From UBA11524 sp963642705 (GTDB lineage Bacteria; Bacillota; Clostridia; Christensenellales; Aristaeellaceae): DNA of 64,000 nt. The notes under the pieces are model-generated. The model had not been told where the DNA came from. It worked only from the letters and a program-made list of their open reading frames with translations, and searched no databases. Below are positions 18,301 to 25,057 of this stretch, in pieces. Where the stretch lies: NCBI GenBank assembly GCA_963642705.1, contig CAVIHU010000004.1:1-64000 (forward strand), in the 5' to 3' direction. Within the stretch, counting starts at the first letter, position 1, and every line of letters begins with the position of its first letter. The position numbers were made by a program, and so were the translations under genes.

Positions 18301-18420
18301 ACTACGCCGTGGTGGCAGACGGCAATTCAGGTTACGGAAATTGCCTCTGCGATCCTCGCGGCAGCTTGCTTCGTCATGTTGGTTGTGTCGAAGGCGAGCA
18401 AGGCAAAGCAGAAGCAGTAA
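15391..18420 (+). CDS. Domain-permuted, membrane-tethered glycoside hydrolase family 3 protein
   Basis: A 1009-residue protein. Order: an N-terminal membrane segment (about 7-29), the GH3 C-terminal domain (about 75-400), a fibronectin-III-like domain starting at FGYGLSYTTF (about 407-530), a linker, then the GH3 N-terminal TIM-barrel part (about 730-930) with KHFVGNDQE and GWNGAIDTDA. The Asp of IDTDA (about 885) aligns with the usual GFxGxVxSD nucleophile. A second membrane segment lies at about 978-1000 with a lysine-rich end. This order is reversed relative to most GH3 beta-glucosidases but occurs in some rumen enzymes. Both ends would be membrane-inserted with the catalytic part outside. 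Start is TTG, with AAGGAGGAG upstream. Confidence 0.88.
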   Translation: MKNSKLWSGLTSIFAVILVIALIGNTLATANAGYINSALGVSTAQVVETSETVADTTYYKSQFGDFNDPEAQAKAIAAALEQNVNEMREGAALLMNNDNALPLSSEVNISVFGHGAVDPAYQASSAGTKAKNGSTNTIDLKTALENAGFRVNETLWEGLKGGTAARGVLKETWGGLGISVTGSAAGSEEKRAFYEQYADSFADYNDAAIVVFTREGAEGTDMLMKDVDDEGGATGNISSLALHKNERDLLELVRANFKKVIVLLNSPYQMEVHEIKEYADAILFIGYPGHQGFTGVAEILKGTVNPSGKLADTYATSSLSAPSVVNSGTDTPLYANVDEINNTIGSDECAEYISFQAESIYIGYRYYETRYADCVMGQGNASSPVGALDGASEWSYAAEVQYPFGYGLSYTTFSQKLDSVTVGDDEITAKVTVTNTGDVAGKSVVQLYAQTPYGTYEKEHGVEKSAIAIIGYGKTQLLQPGASETITISADKYLLASYDMTAYNGEGGYILSEGDYYVAIGDDVHDALNNVLAAQGYTTDKGMTASGDSAKSYKWTEKFDEEKYHYGENGVAVTNQFEDCDLNYWIEGAGTYLTRSDWAGTYPVSQTTVSATAEMMDVLDGEWYVKADNAPTYEEIASKFGVDSGLNLATMKDVPLSDTETWEKFIYQLQVEDLPNATAESFTCPAVGELSPSFSVGDGCDSVGGKYPIPVTVNGEEVTVPTTRYCSNVILTGTFNNDIIANRGTMMGEDGLWSNFMINYNLGNDLHRTPFGGRNFEYMSECPTMNYLAGAVEVEAMEKTGSHAAPKHFVGNDQEFYREGVCCFFNEQAFREGNLRAFEGSVRVAKSGGLMQSFSRLGLKWNSSSYALNTQVLRNEWGWNGAIDTDAAPCFGEYTDGGYKNHAIEVLTAGTQEWCLDGVGGHGTWVLNKAKETNDGYLLELLKEAAISWEYAISRSVITNGYSSTAVIVHTTPWWQTAIQVTEIASAILAAACFVMLVVSKASKAKQKQ

Positions 18421-18443
18421 TCACTGAGGAAGGAGAGAATACC

Positions 18444-18830
18444 ATGAAAAAAATGACTGTTGGCAAGTGCTTTTCCGCAATCACCTGCATTCTGGCTGTG
18501 GTCACCTTCATTCTGCTGGGTGTATATGCATCCAAGGGAGGCATTGTGCAGACGTTGGTCTATGCTTCTCTGGCTGTCGCACTGGTCTGTGAGGCAATCT
18601 GCCTGTTCGGCGAAAAGGTCTGGACGGATTTTGCGTGCATCATCGCTTGCGTTGCGCTGGCATTCGTTGTGATGACGGTGTTTTCCGATGGCATCTGGAA
18701 CATTGCTGAGTCCATCAGCGGTATCAAGATGGTGGGGCTTCCTGAATTGGCAGGGATGAATTATCAACTGGCGGGAATCGGACTCGTTTCCGTGATTACC
18801 GCGATCGTGGCAAGCTTCAACAAGAAGTAA
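18444..18830 (+). CDS. Small four-helix membrane protein, unknown function
   Basis: A 128-residue hydrophobic protein with about four membrane segments (CFSAITCILAVVTFILLGVY; TLVYASLAVALVCEAICLF; FACIIACVALAFVVMTVF; LAGIGLVSVITAIVASF). The ATG at 18444 follows GAAGGAGAG, 23 bp after the GH3 stop, so the two are cotranscribed. I recognise no enzymatic motif. The tight coupling suggests that it helps insert, stabilise or regulate the double-anchored GH3 protein, but this is inference. Confidence 0.75.
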   Translation: MKKMTVGKCFSAITCILAVVTFILLGVYASKGGIVQTLVYASLAVALVCEAICLFGEKVWTDFACIIACVALAFVVMTVFSDGIWNIAESISGIKMVGLPELAGMNYQLAGIGLVSVITAIVASFNKK

Positions 18831-18858
18831 TCAATCGAACAGAGGTGGGCTGTCTCAT

Positions 18859-18936
18859 AAAAGGGCAGCCCCCTCCAAATACAAAGCCCGACTCTTCACA
18901 AGAGCCGGGCTTTGTATTTGAAGGGGTCGCCCTTTT
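18859..18936. terminator. Long hairpin, bidirectional terminator or element end
   Basis: The arms at 18859-18890 and 18906-18936 are nearly complementary over about 30 bp, with CTCTT/AAGAG pairing also in the loop. The outer ends are AAAAGGGC and GCCCTTTT, so either strand could terminate here. The adjoining sequence GGGCTGTCTCATAA looks like the terminal sequence of some insertion sequences, so this could also be a transposon scar. Confidence 0.6.
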
Positions 18937-19099
18937 GTTCGTGTTACTTGAATATCACGCCACCTGAGATGGTCAGCGTGTACGGGAAGGAAAGAAGGAG
19001 TGTATCGCTTTCTTCGATGGTTACAAATACTGAATGGATACCAATGACTTTTCATTGCACCGCAATAGCCGCGCAGCTTTCCGTCGAGGAATATCTGCC

Positions 19100-19581
19100 A
19101 TGATCGACTTAGCATTTTCCGTTAGAAGGGGAGTGGAGGCACAAATCGTTTTGTTGGCAGTCAGTGACCTTGCCGACTTCGTTTCCTGCTACGAAGCGTT
19201 TTTACTGCAAATGATCGGAAAGCATAAATCTGCAGGAAAAAATCAGACGGTACGATCCATTAAATCCAATATAGCTACAGGCAGACATCGAATTGATGAG
19301 ATCGACCGGCAGATCGCAAGGCTCTACGAGGACAATTTCGTTGGAAGGTTGTCCGATGAGAGCTATTCCCAAAGGACGCAAAATATGAGCAGGAGCAGAC
19401 AGAACTGCTGCAATCCTTCAGCGCATGGGAAAAGAAATTGATGAAACTGGAACGGGAAACTGCGGATATTCGACTTTTGTTGGCAGGACTCAGGGAATAT
19501 TCCAGCATGGAAATGCTCACATCGGAGGTGGTCAATAAGATCAACAGGCGAATCGAGGTTCACAACAGTGAGCGGTGCTAA
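19100..19581 (+). pseudogene. Serine recombinase C-terminal remnant (frameshifted)
   Basis: Only the C-terminal part of a large serine recombinase survives. One frame gives IVLLAVSDLADFVSCYE and IDEIDRQIARLYEDNFVGRL, typical of the coiled-coil region in TnpX-like recombinases. A frameshift near 19370-19385 moves the match to the next frame (YEQEQTELLQSFSAWEKKL, then EVVNKINRRIEVHNSE), ending at a TAA at 19579-19581. The catalytic resolvase domain is absent. It is a dead relic of an integrated element and lies directly beside the large hairpin at 18859-18936. Confidence 0.75.
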
Positions 19582-19588
19582 GAGAAAA

Positions 19589-19619
19589 GGCCGCAGCCTC
19601 CATAACAGAGGTTGCGACC
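19589..19619 (-). terminator. Terminator after the Big_2 repeat protein
   Basis: On the minus strand GGTCGCAACCTC pairs with GAGGCTGCGGCC (two G-T pairs, 7-nt loop), followed by TTTTCTC. It lies about 60 bp past the stop of the gene at 19682. Confidence 0.7.
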
Positions 19620-19681
19620 TATCCCTCATAGGAAATACATCCTTATGAACGGAAACCTTGAATACAGGTCTTTCGATGGCT

Positions 19682-22600
19682 TTATTGATGAACGGTAACC
19701 GTGTAGGAGGCAGATTTGCCGCTGCCATCATTGGCCGTAGCTGTCACGGTGGCGGTGCCAACGCCGACAGCAGTCACGATGCCGTTGGCGGTAACGGAGA
19801 CAACACCGGTGTTGCTGGAGGAGTAAGTGACGGTCTTCACGGTCGCATTGATGGGAAGAATCTCATAAGCGGGATAGGATACATCACCAATGGCCAGTTC
19901 GGTAGCGCCGAAAACACCCACATAAGTGACCGGTACGTCACTGACAGTGCCGCCGTTGACCGTTACGGTATAGGTGGCCTTGGTGCCGCTGCCGTCATTG
20001 GCGGTTGCGGTAATCACAGCAGTGCCGATATTCTTGGCTGTTACAATACCATTGGCGTTCACGGTGACCACGTTGGTGTTGCTGGAAGAGTAGGTAATCG
20101 TCTTGTTGGCAGCATCTACAGGCCATGCAGCGTAGGCAAGATACTCGATCTCGCCAATGCTCAGGGTGCCCTTGCCGTAGATTTCCAGCTTGGTGACCTT
20201 CTGGGTGTTCTTGCTGACCGTCACGGTATAGGTGCCCTTCACGCCGCTGCCGTCATTGGCGGTGGCAGTGATGGTGGCGGTACCTGCGCTGACGCCAGTC
20301 AGAACGCCGTTTTCGGTTACAGAAGCAACCTTCTTGTTGCTGGTGGTGAAGGTGACGGACTTGTTCACAGCATCAGCAGGCCACACCTCGTAAGACAGGC
20401 TTTCCTTAGCACCAATGGACAGCGTTCCGGTGCCGTAGATGCTGATTTTCGTCACCTGACCGGTTACGGGCACAACGTTTACCGTGAGGGAAGCGCTCTT
20501 GCCGCTGCCGTCCGCGGCGGTGGCAGTGATGACAGCCGTGCCGACTGCCTTGGCGGTCACCATGCCGTATTGGTTGACTGTTGCAACGGAGGTGTTGCTT
20601 GAAGTGTAAGTGATGTTCTTGTTGGTGGCGTTGGCAGGCCAGATTTCATAGCTCAGGTATTGCACCTCGCCGACCATCATGGATTCCTTGCCGTAAACGC
20701 CGACCTGGGTGACGGGCACAGAAGGCGCATTGCCAACCGTCACGTCGTAGTAGGCGGTCACACCGCTGCCGTCCAGCGCCTTTGCGGTGATGCGGGCAGA
20801 ACCGGCGGAAACAGCTGTTACGATGCCATCGGCGGTGACGGTTGCAACCTTGGAATTGCTGGACGTGTAGGTAACACCCTTGTTGGTGGCATCCACAGGC
20901 CAGGCTTCATAGCTGACGTAGTCCACATTGCCAACGGTCAGGGAAGTCTTGCCGTAAACAGCAAGGCGTGTAACCAGCGTTATGCCATTGCTGACTTTAA
21001 CGATGAAGCTTGTGGATTGCTTGCTGCCGTCCTTGGCGGTGGCGGTGATGGTTGCCTGACCAACGGATACGCCGGAGACAACGCCGTACTCGTTAACCGT
21101 GGCAACCTTGGTGTTGTTGGAAGACCAGGATACGGTCTTGTCGGTGGCATCGGCGGGCCAGATTTCATAGGACATATACTGAGTCTCGCCAATGACCATG
21201 GAAGGCTTGCCGGTCACGTTCACCTTGGTGACCATAACCTGCGTGTTGGCAACGTTCACAGTGTAGCTGGCTGATTTGCCGCTTCCGTCGTTGGCGGTGG
21301 CGGTGATTACGGCTGTACCAATCGCCTTGGCGGAAACCACGCCGTATTCGGTGACGGTGGCGACGGATGTGTTGCTGGAAGTCCAAGTTACGGTCTTGTC
21401 GGTGGCATCGGAGGGCCAGATTTCATAGGAAGAGTAGCTCGTAGCGCCGGGGTACAGATTAGTGTTGCCGGATACGCCTACCTGCGTGACCTTCACAAAA
21501 CCATTGACAACGGTTACAGTGTAGCCGCCCCGCACCAGAGTGCCGTCGGTTGCGATGGCGTTGATCATGGCTGTACCGGCAGAAACACCGGTTACCACAC
21601 CGGTCTCATGATCGACGGTGGCAACAGAGGAATTGTCAGTATCCCAGTACAGGTTCTGGTTATGGGCGTTAACGGGCAGCACAGAGGCGGTTGCCGGAAC
21701 GGACTCGCCTACACCGATCAGAGAGCGGCCGGTCACGCTGATGCTCGTAACCTTGATTACATTTTTGGTGACGTTGATGGTGAAGGTTGCCTTGACGTTG
21801 CTGCCATCGGTCGCGGTTGCGGTGATGACAGTGCTGCCGGCCTTCTTCTGGGCAGTGACTTTGCCGTTCTGGTCAACAGTAGCAATGGCGGTGTTGCTGG
21901 ATGTCCAGACCAGCTTCTGGATGGAAGCGGTGGAAGGATACACCTTGGCGCCGATGGTCTGAGTGGCCTTGTAGACCATGCCGCTGTTGCCGGTGAGTGT
22001 GATCATGGTGACAGGCACGTTTTCAATGCCGACCAGGAAGGAACCGTACACGTTGTTATCGTAAACAGAGGTGGCAGTGATGATCGCCGTGCCGCTGGCA
22101 ACCACGGACACCTCACCGTTCTGGTTTACGGTCGCAACGTTGGTGTTGGAGCTGGACCAGATGACGCTCTTGTTGGAAGCATCGGCAGGGAGTACCTCGG
22201 CGGTGAATTTATAGGTTTCGCCAACCGTCATGGAAGCCTTGCCGGTAACGTTGATCGTGGTGACAGGCACCAGAGCGTCAACCGTCAGCTCATAGGAGTC
22301 GACAATGGAGGTGTTGTCCTTGGACGTGCCAACGATGGTGGCGGTGCCGGCACCTACTGCGCTGACGACGCCATTGTCGTTCACCGTCGCAACAGCTGTA
22401 TTGGAGCTGGAGAAGGACAGAGCCTTGTTGGTCGCGGTGGCGGGCCAAACTTCATAGGAGATGGCATAGGTCTCGCCGATCTTCATGCTGTCCTTGCCGG
22501 TGATGGACACCTTCGTTACGCGTGTATCATCATCATAGGCCGGGGTAACAGTCAGCAGATAGTAATCGAAGATGTTGGTGCCATCGGTCGAGGTAGCAGT

Positions 22601-22951
22601 AATCAGCGTCTGACCGGCGCTGCGGGCGTACACAACGCCGGCGCTGTTGACCGTGGCAACGGTGGACACACTGCTGGACCAGGATAGCGTCTTGTTGGTC
22701 GCAGTGCTGGGCAGCACAGTCACCGTGAGATAGTCGCTCTCGCCGGCCTTCAAGGTGTCACGGCCGGAGATGCTGACGCTTTCCACGGGTACGTTGGAAG
22801 CTGTCATCAGCGTGAGCTCGGTTAAAGAAAAGTTGGCAGCCGAGACGAGACTGGCAGCATTGGTCTCCGCAAGGGCAACGGCTCCGGTGCCCAGTGCCAG
22901 GGTGCACGCTGTCAGAAGAGCCAATGCCTTGGCAAGCACTGTCTGTTTCAT
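19682..22951 (-). CDS. Secreted protein of twelve bacterial Ig-like (Big_2) repeats
   Basis: A 1089-residue protein with a signal peptide (positively charged start, hydrophobic core to about residue 23, then VALAET). It is followed by twelve tandem repeats of about 85 residues. Each repeat runs V(T)x(I/V)xVxGxxxLxxG, then a SYEIWPxDATNKxVTxTSSNTxVATV core, and ends in GTAxITATAxDGSG. These are Big_2 immunoglobulin-like domains, common in surface adhesins and extracellular scaffolds. No LPXTG, SLH, dockerin or catalytic domain is visible, so anchoring is unclear. Later repeats (6-12) are more alike than the first five, which suggests recent duplication. A strong promoter lies at 23079-23107. 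Confidence 0.9.
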   Translation of the reverse strand: MKQTVLAKALALLTACTLALGTGAVALAETNAASLVSAANFSLTELTLMTASNVPVESVSISGRDTLKAGESDYLTVTVLPSTATNKTLSWSSSVSTVATVNSAGVVYARSAGQTLITATSTDGTNIFDYYLLTVTPAYDDDTRVTKVSITGKDSMKIGETYAISYEVWPATATNKALSFSSSNTAVATVNDNGVVSAVGAGTATIVGTSKDNTSIVDSYELTVDALVPVTTINVTGKASMTVGETYKFTAEVLPADASNKSVIWSSSNTNVATVNQNGEVSVVASGTAIITATSVYDNNVYGSFLVGIENVPVTMITLTGNSGMVYKATQTIGAKVYPSTASIQKLVWTSSNTAIATVDQNGKVTAQKKAGSTVITATATDGSNVKATFTINVTKNVIKVTSISVTGRSLIGVGESVPATASVLPVNAHNQNLYWDTDNSSVATVDHETGVVTGVSAGTAMINAIATDGTLVRGGYTVTVVNGFVKVTQVGVSGNTNLYPGATSYSSYEIWPSDATDKTVTWTSSNTSVATVTEYGVVSAKAIGTAVITATANDGSGKSASYTVNVANTQVMVTKVNVTGKPSMVIGETQYMSYEIWPADATDKTVSWSSNNTKVATVNEYGVVSGVSVGQATITATAKDGSKQSTSFIVKVSNGITLVTRLAVYGKTSLTVGNVDYVSYEAWPVDATNKGVTYTSSNSKVATVTADGIVTAVSAGSARITAKALDGSGVTAYYDVTVGNAPSVPVTQVGVYGKESMMVGEVQYLSYEIWPANATNKNITYTSSNTSVATVNQYGMVTAKAVGTAVITATAADGSGKSASLTVNVVPVTGQVTKISIYGTGTLSIGAKESLSYEVWPADAVNKSVTFTTSNKKVASVTENGVLTGVSAGTATITATANDGSGVKGTYTVTVSKNTQKVTKLEIYGKGTLSIGEIEYLAYAAWPVDAANKTITYSSSNTNVVTVNANGIVTAKNIGTAVITATANDGSGTKATYTVTVNGGTVSDVPVTYVGVFGATELAIGDVSYPAYEILPINATVKTVTYSSSNTGVVSVTANGIVTAVGVGTATVTATANDGSGKSASYTVTVHQ

Positions 22952-23355
22952 GTTCAGTTCTCCTTCCTAATTTATCAAGTTCTTTGCGGCAAGCTTGCAG
23001 CAAAGATTGATAGCTGAATAAGCTGGATTTCATGACCGTGGTGATTGACGGCTGAAACCACTAACTCGTTCTATAAGCATTATATCAAAAAAAGTCAACG
23101 CTGTAAACAAAGGATGCAAAGCTTTCGTGAGTTTTTACAAACAGAGCAGAATAATTTAGAAAATGTGTCTGGAAGCCACGCAGTGAGCAACATGTCAGCG
23201 GCAGTACAGCATTTGTGCCTTTTTTAAATGCTCAAACAAATAGTAGGGGATATTTTAAATGTTTATCATGATGGCAATGACGTGATGAAACAGAATGGCT
23301 GGCACAAAGAGAGGCCTCGGTCGAAGCATCCAAGAGCAGCATCCCAGGAGGTGAT
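22952..23355. other. Non-coding stretch upstream of the Big_2 gene
   Basis: This AT-richer stretch carries the Big_2 promoter and about 130 nt of its untranslated leader. Beyond about 23110 I see no gene with a good start site. A short plus-strand frame ending near 23356 has no recognisable product. Confidence 0.5.
23079..23107 (-). promoter_or_regulatory. Promoter of the Big_2 repeat protein
   Basis: Minus-strand TTTACA (23102-23107), a 17-nt spacer and TATAAT (23079-23084). This gives a leader of roughly 120 nt before the ATG at 22951. Confidence 0.75.
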
Positions 23356-23429
23356 ATGACAGGCTCCCTCCAGTGTGGCATCGAAACTTTTTGTTATTTC
23401 GAGTGTCTGCTCCGGAGGGAGCCTATCAT
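23356..23429. repeat. Palindromic repeat, copy A
   Basis: A 74-nt imperfect palindrome. The outer arms are ATGACAGGCTCCCTCC and GGAGGGAGCCTATCAT, and the inner TCGAAA and TTTCGA close a T-rich loop. It shares about 80% identity and the same fold with 48717-48788. It lies 51 bp after the MATE gene on the minus strand, and no U-tract follows on either side. Confidence 0.75.
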
Positions 23430-23480
23430 TTTCATACGCCTTGAAAGGTGAAAATATTGTCGCAAAAAGGAACAGACATC

Positions 23481-24845
23481 TTACGCTTGCTCCTTCAGTT
23501 CCCTGTGAAAATCGTGATAGCAGTAGTACAGCGCAACGATCGATGAAACAAGCGTTGTCGCGGGGCCTGCGAAAATGATGCCGTACATGCCGAAAAGCAG
23601 CCTCATCAGCAGCAGGGCAGGGATGTAAACAATGCCCTTTTCCATCAGGGAAACAAGAATTGCCTTTTTCGATTTGCCGGTGGATTGCAGGTAGGTGGTG
23701 CAAATCTGATAGAAGCCGTAGAAGGGACCGGTGATGACGGAGGCAAGCAGGCATATGCGCCCGATGGCCAGGTAATCCTCTGTAGCGCCCTTGAGGAACA
23801 TGGCAAGCAGCTGGTTGCGGAAAAGCAGGCAGACAATCGCCAATAGCGCACCGCAGGAAACCGCCATGATGGTGAGCTTCGTGAGAATGCTCGTCAGGCG
23901 CTTCTTATTGTTCGCACCGTAAGAGAAGGAAATCGCAGGCTGCATGCCCATGCAGATGCCCATCACGACCAGGGTGACAATCATGCCGATGTTGCCAGCA
24001 ACCTTCTGTGCGGATATGGCAATGCTGCCGTATTCCATCATGAAATTATTGGAAATGGCCGATGAGATGCTCGATAAAACGGTGCTGAAGCAAATCGGCA
24101 TGCCCAGCAGGATGATATCAAGCCCGATATTCTTCTTCAGCGTAAAAGCTCTCGGCGCAATCGAGTAGATATCGCGCTTCTTCAGCATGAAGTACACATA
24201 GTAGACAAGCGCTGCAAGACTCGATACGACCGTCGCGATGGCTGCACCGCGAACGCCCATGTTCAGCGTGACGATAAGAATCGGGTCGAGCACGATGTTC
24301 AGCATGGTGCCGGTCAGGTTGCCAATCATACTGTTGATGGTGGAGCCGTCAGCGCGGATGAGTGCAGGGATGACGTTCGTGAGCATCATGACAGGGGCGC
24401 CTATGGCAATCACCTGCAGGTATTCGATGGTGTACTGCAGCGTGTCCTCGTTGGTGCCCAGCAGGGAACAGATCGGCTTCATCAGGCAAAGGACAACAAT
24501 CATGAACACGAAGCCGAGAATGACCGCCCCCCAGAAGGCAAAAGCGCAGCACTTCTTGACCTTGTCGGTATTACCCTTGCCAAGTTGCAGGGAGATGGCC
24601 GTGCAGCCGCCGTTGCCAAGCAACACACCGAAACCGGACAGAATCGTGAATAGCGGCGATGCGAGACTGACAGCGGCGACCTTGTTTGCATCGCCTGTTT
24701 GCCCAATGAAGAATACGTCAGCCATGTGGTAGAGCACCGTGACCAGCATAATCAGAATCGATGGCACACAAAGGCGCGCAATCAGTTGACCAAAACGACC
24801 GGACTGCATGATCTCCTCATTAGAACGGATTTGCTTCTGACGCAT
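23481..24845 (-). CDS. MATE-family efflux transporter
   Basis: A multidrug and toxin extrusion family protein of about 454 residues with twelve membrane segments in two similar halves. It exports cationic or other small molecules by Na+ or H+ antiport. Family features include LCVPSILIMLVTVLYHMADVFF near the start and QPAISFSYGANN at the opening of the second half. I chose the ATG at 24845, 9 nt after GGAGG, rather than an in-frame ATG 21 nt upstream. It has its own promoter (24880-24908) and diverges from the glycan locus. Confidence 0.9.
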   Translation of the reverse strand: MRQKQIRSNEEIMQSGRFGQLIARLCVPSILIMLVTVLYHMADVFFIGQTGDANKVAAVSLASPLFTILSGFGVLLGNGGCTAISLQLGKGNTDKVKKCCAFAFWGAVILGFVFMIVVLCLMKPICSLLGTNEDTLQYTIEYLQVIAIGAPVMMLTNVIPALIRADGSTINSMIGNLTGTMLNIVLDPILIVTLNMGVRGAAIATVVSSLAALVYYVYFMLKKRDIYSIAPRAFTLKKNIGLDIILLGMPICFSTVLSSISSAISNNFMMEYGSIAISAQKVAGNIGMIVTLVVMGICMGMQPAISFSYGANNKKRLTSILTKLTIMAVSCGALLAIVCLLFRNQLLAMFLKGATEDYLAIGRICLLASVITGPFYGFYQICTTYLQSTGKSKKAILVSLMEKGIVYIPALLLMRLLFGMYGIIFAGPATTLVSSIVALYYCYHDFHRELKEQA

Positions 24846-24879
24846 GATGGTTTTCCTCCACTTCATAAAATACGTTCCA

Positions 24880-24908
24880 ATTATACCGAAAAAACGGGAA
24901 GCTGTCTT
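24880..24908 (-). promoter_or_regulatory. Promoter of the MATE gene
   Basis: Minus-strand AAGACA (24903-24908), a 17-nt spacer and a perfect TATAAT (24880-24885), 35 bp before the ATG. Confidence 0.6.
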
Positions 24909-24928
24909 GCCATAAAACGATGAATTCT

Positions 24929-24965
24929 AACAGAAATCCGATACAAAGCATGTCGGATTTCTGTT
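24929..24965. promoter_or_regulatory. Palindrome between divergent promoters
   Basis: AACAGAAATCCGA (24929-24941) and TCGGATTTCTGTT (24953-24965) form an exact 13-bp inverted repeat with an 11-nt loop, followed by ATTTTT. It lies between the MATE promoter and the -10 box of the glycan locus. It could be an operator for either gene, or a plus-strand terminator. Confidence 0.5.
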
Positions 24966-25008
24966 ATTTTTGGCCGGAAACAAGAAAGAAAGCGACAGGA
25001 GGGTTTGC

Positions 25009-25014
25009 TATAAT
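25009..25014 (+). promoter_or_regulatory. -10 box of the glycan-locus esterase/importer operon
   Basis: TATAAT lies 43 bp before the esterase ATG. No good -35 hexamer sits at the expected distance, which suggests activation by a regulator such as the AraC-type protein encoded at 32473-33243. Confidence 0.45.
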
Positions 25015-25057
25015 CAGGATGAATGAAATGCAGATACTTGCATAGAGGGGGTTGACC

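Noticed and set aside
19700..22900. Regular DNA repeats of about 255-260 bp that might be a satellite or array
   Set aside because: They are the coding units of the Big_2 domains and stay in one open frame with a signal peptide.
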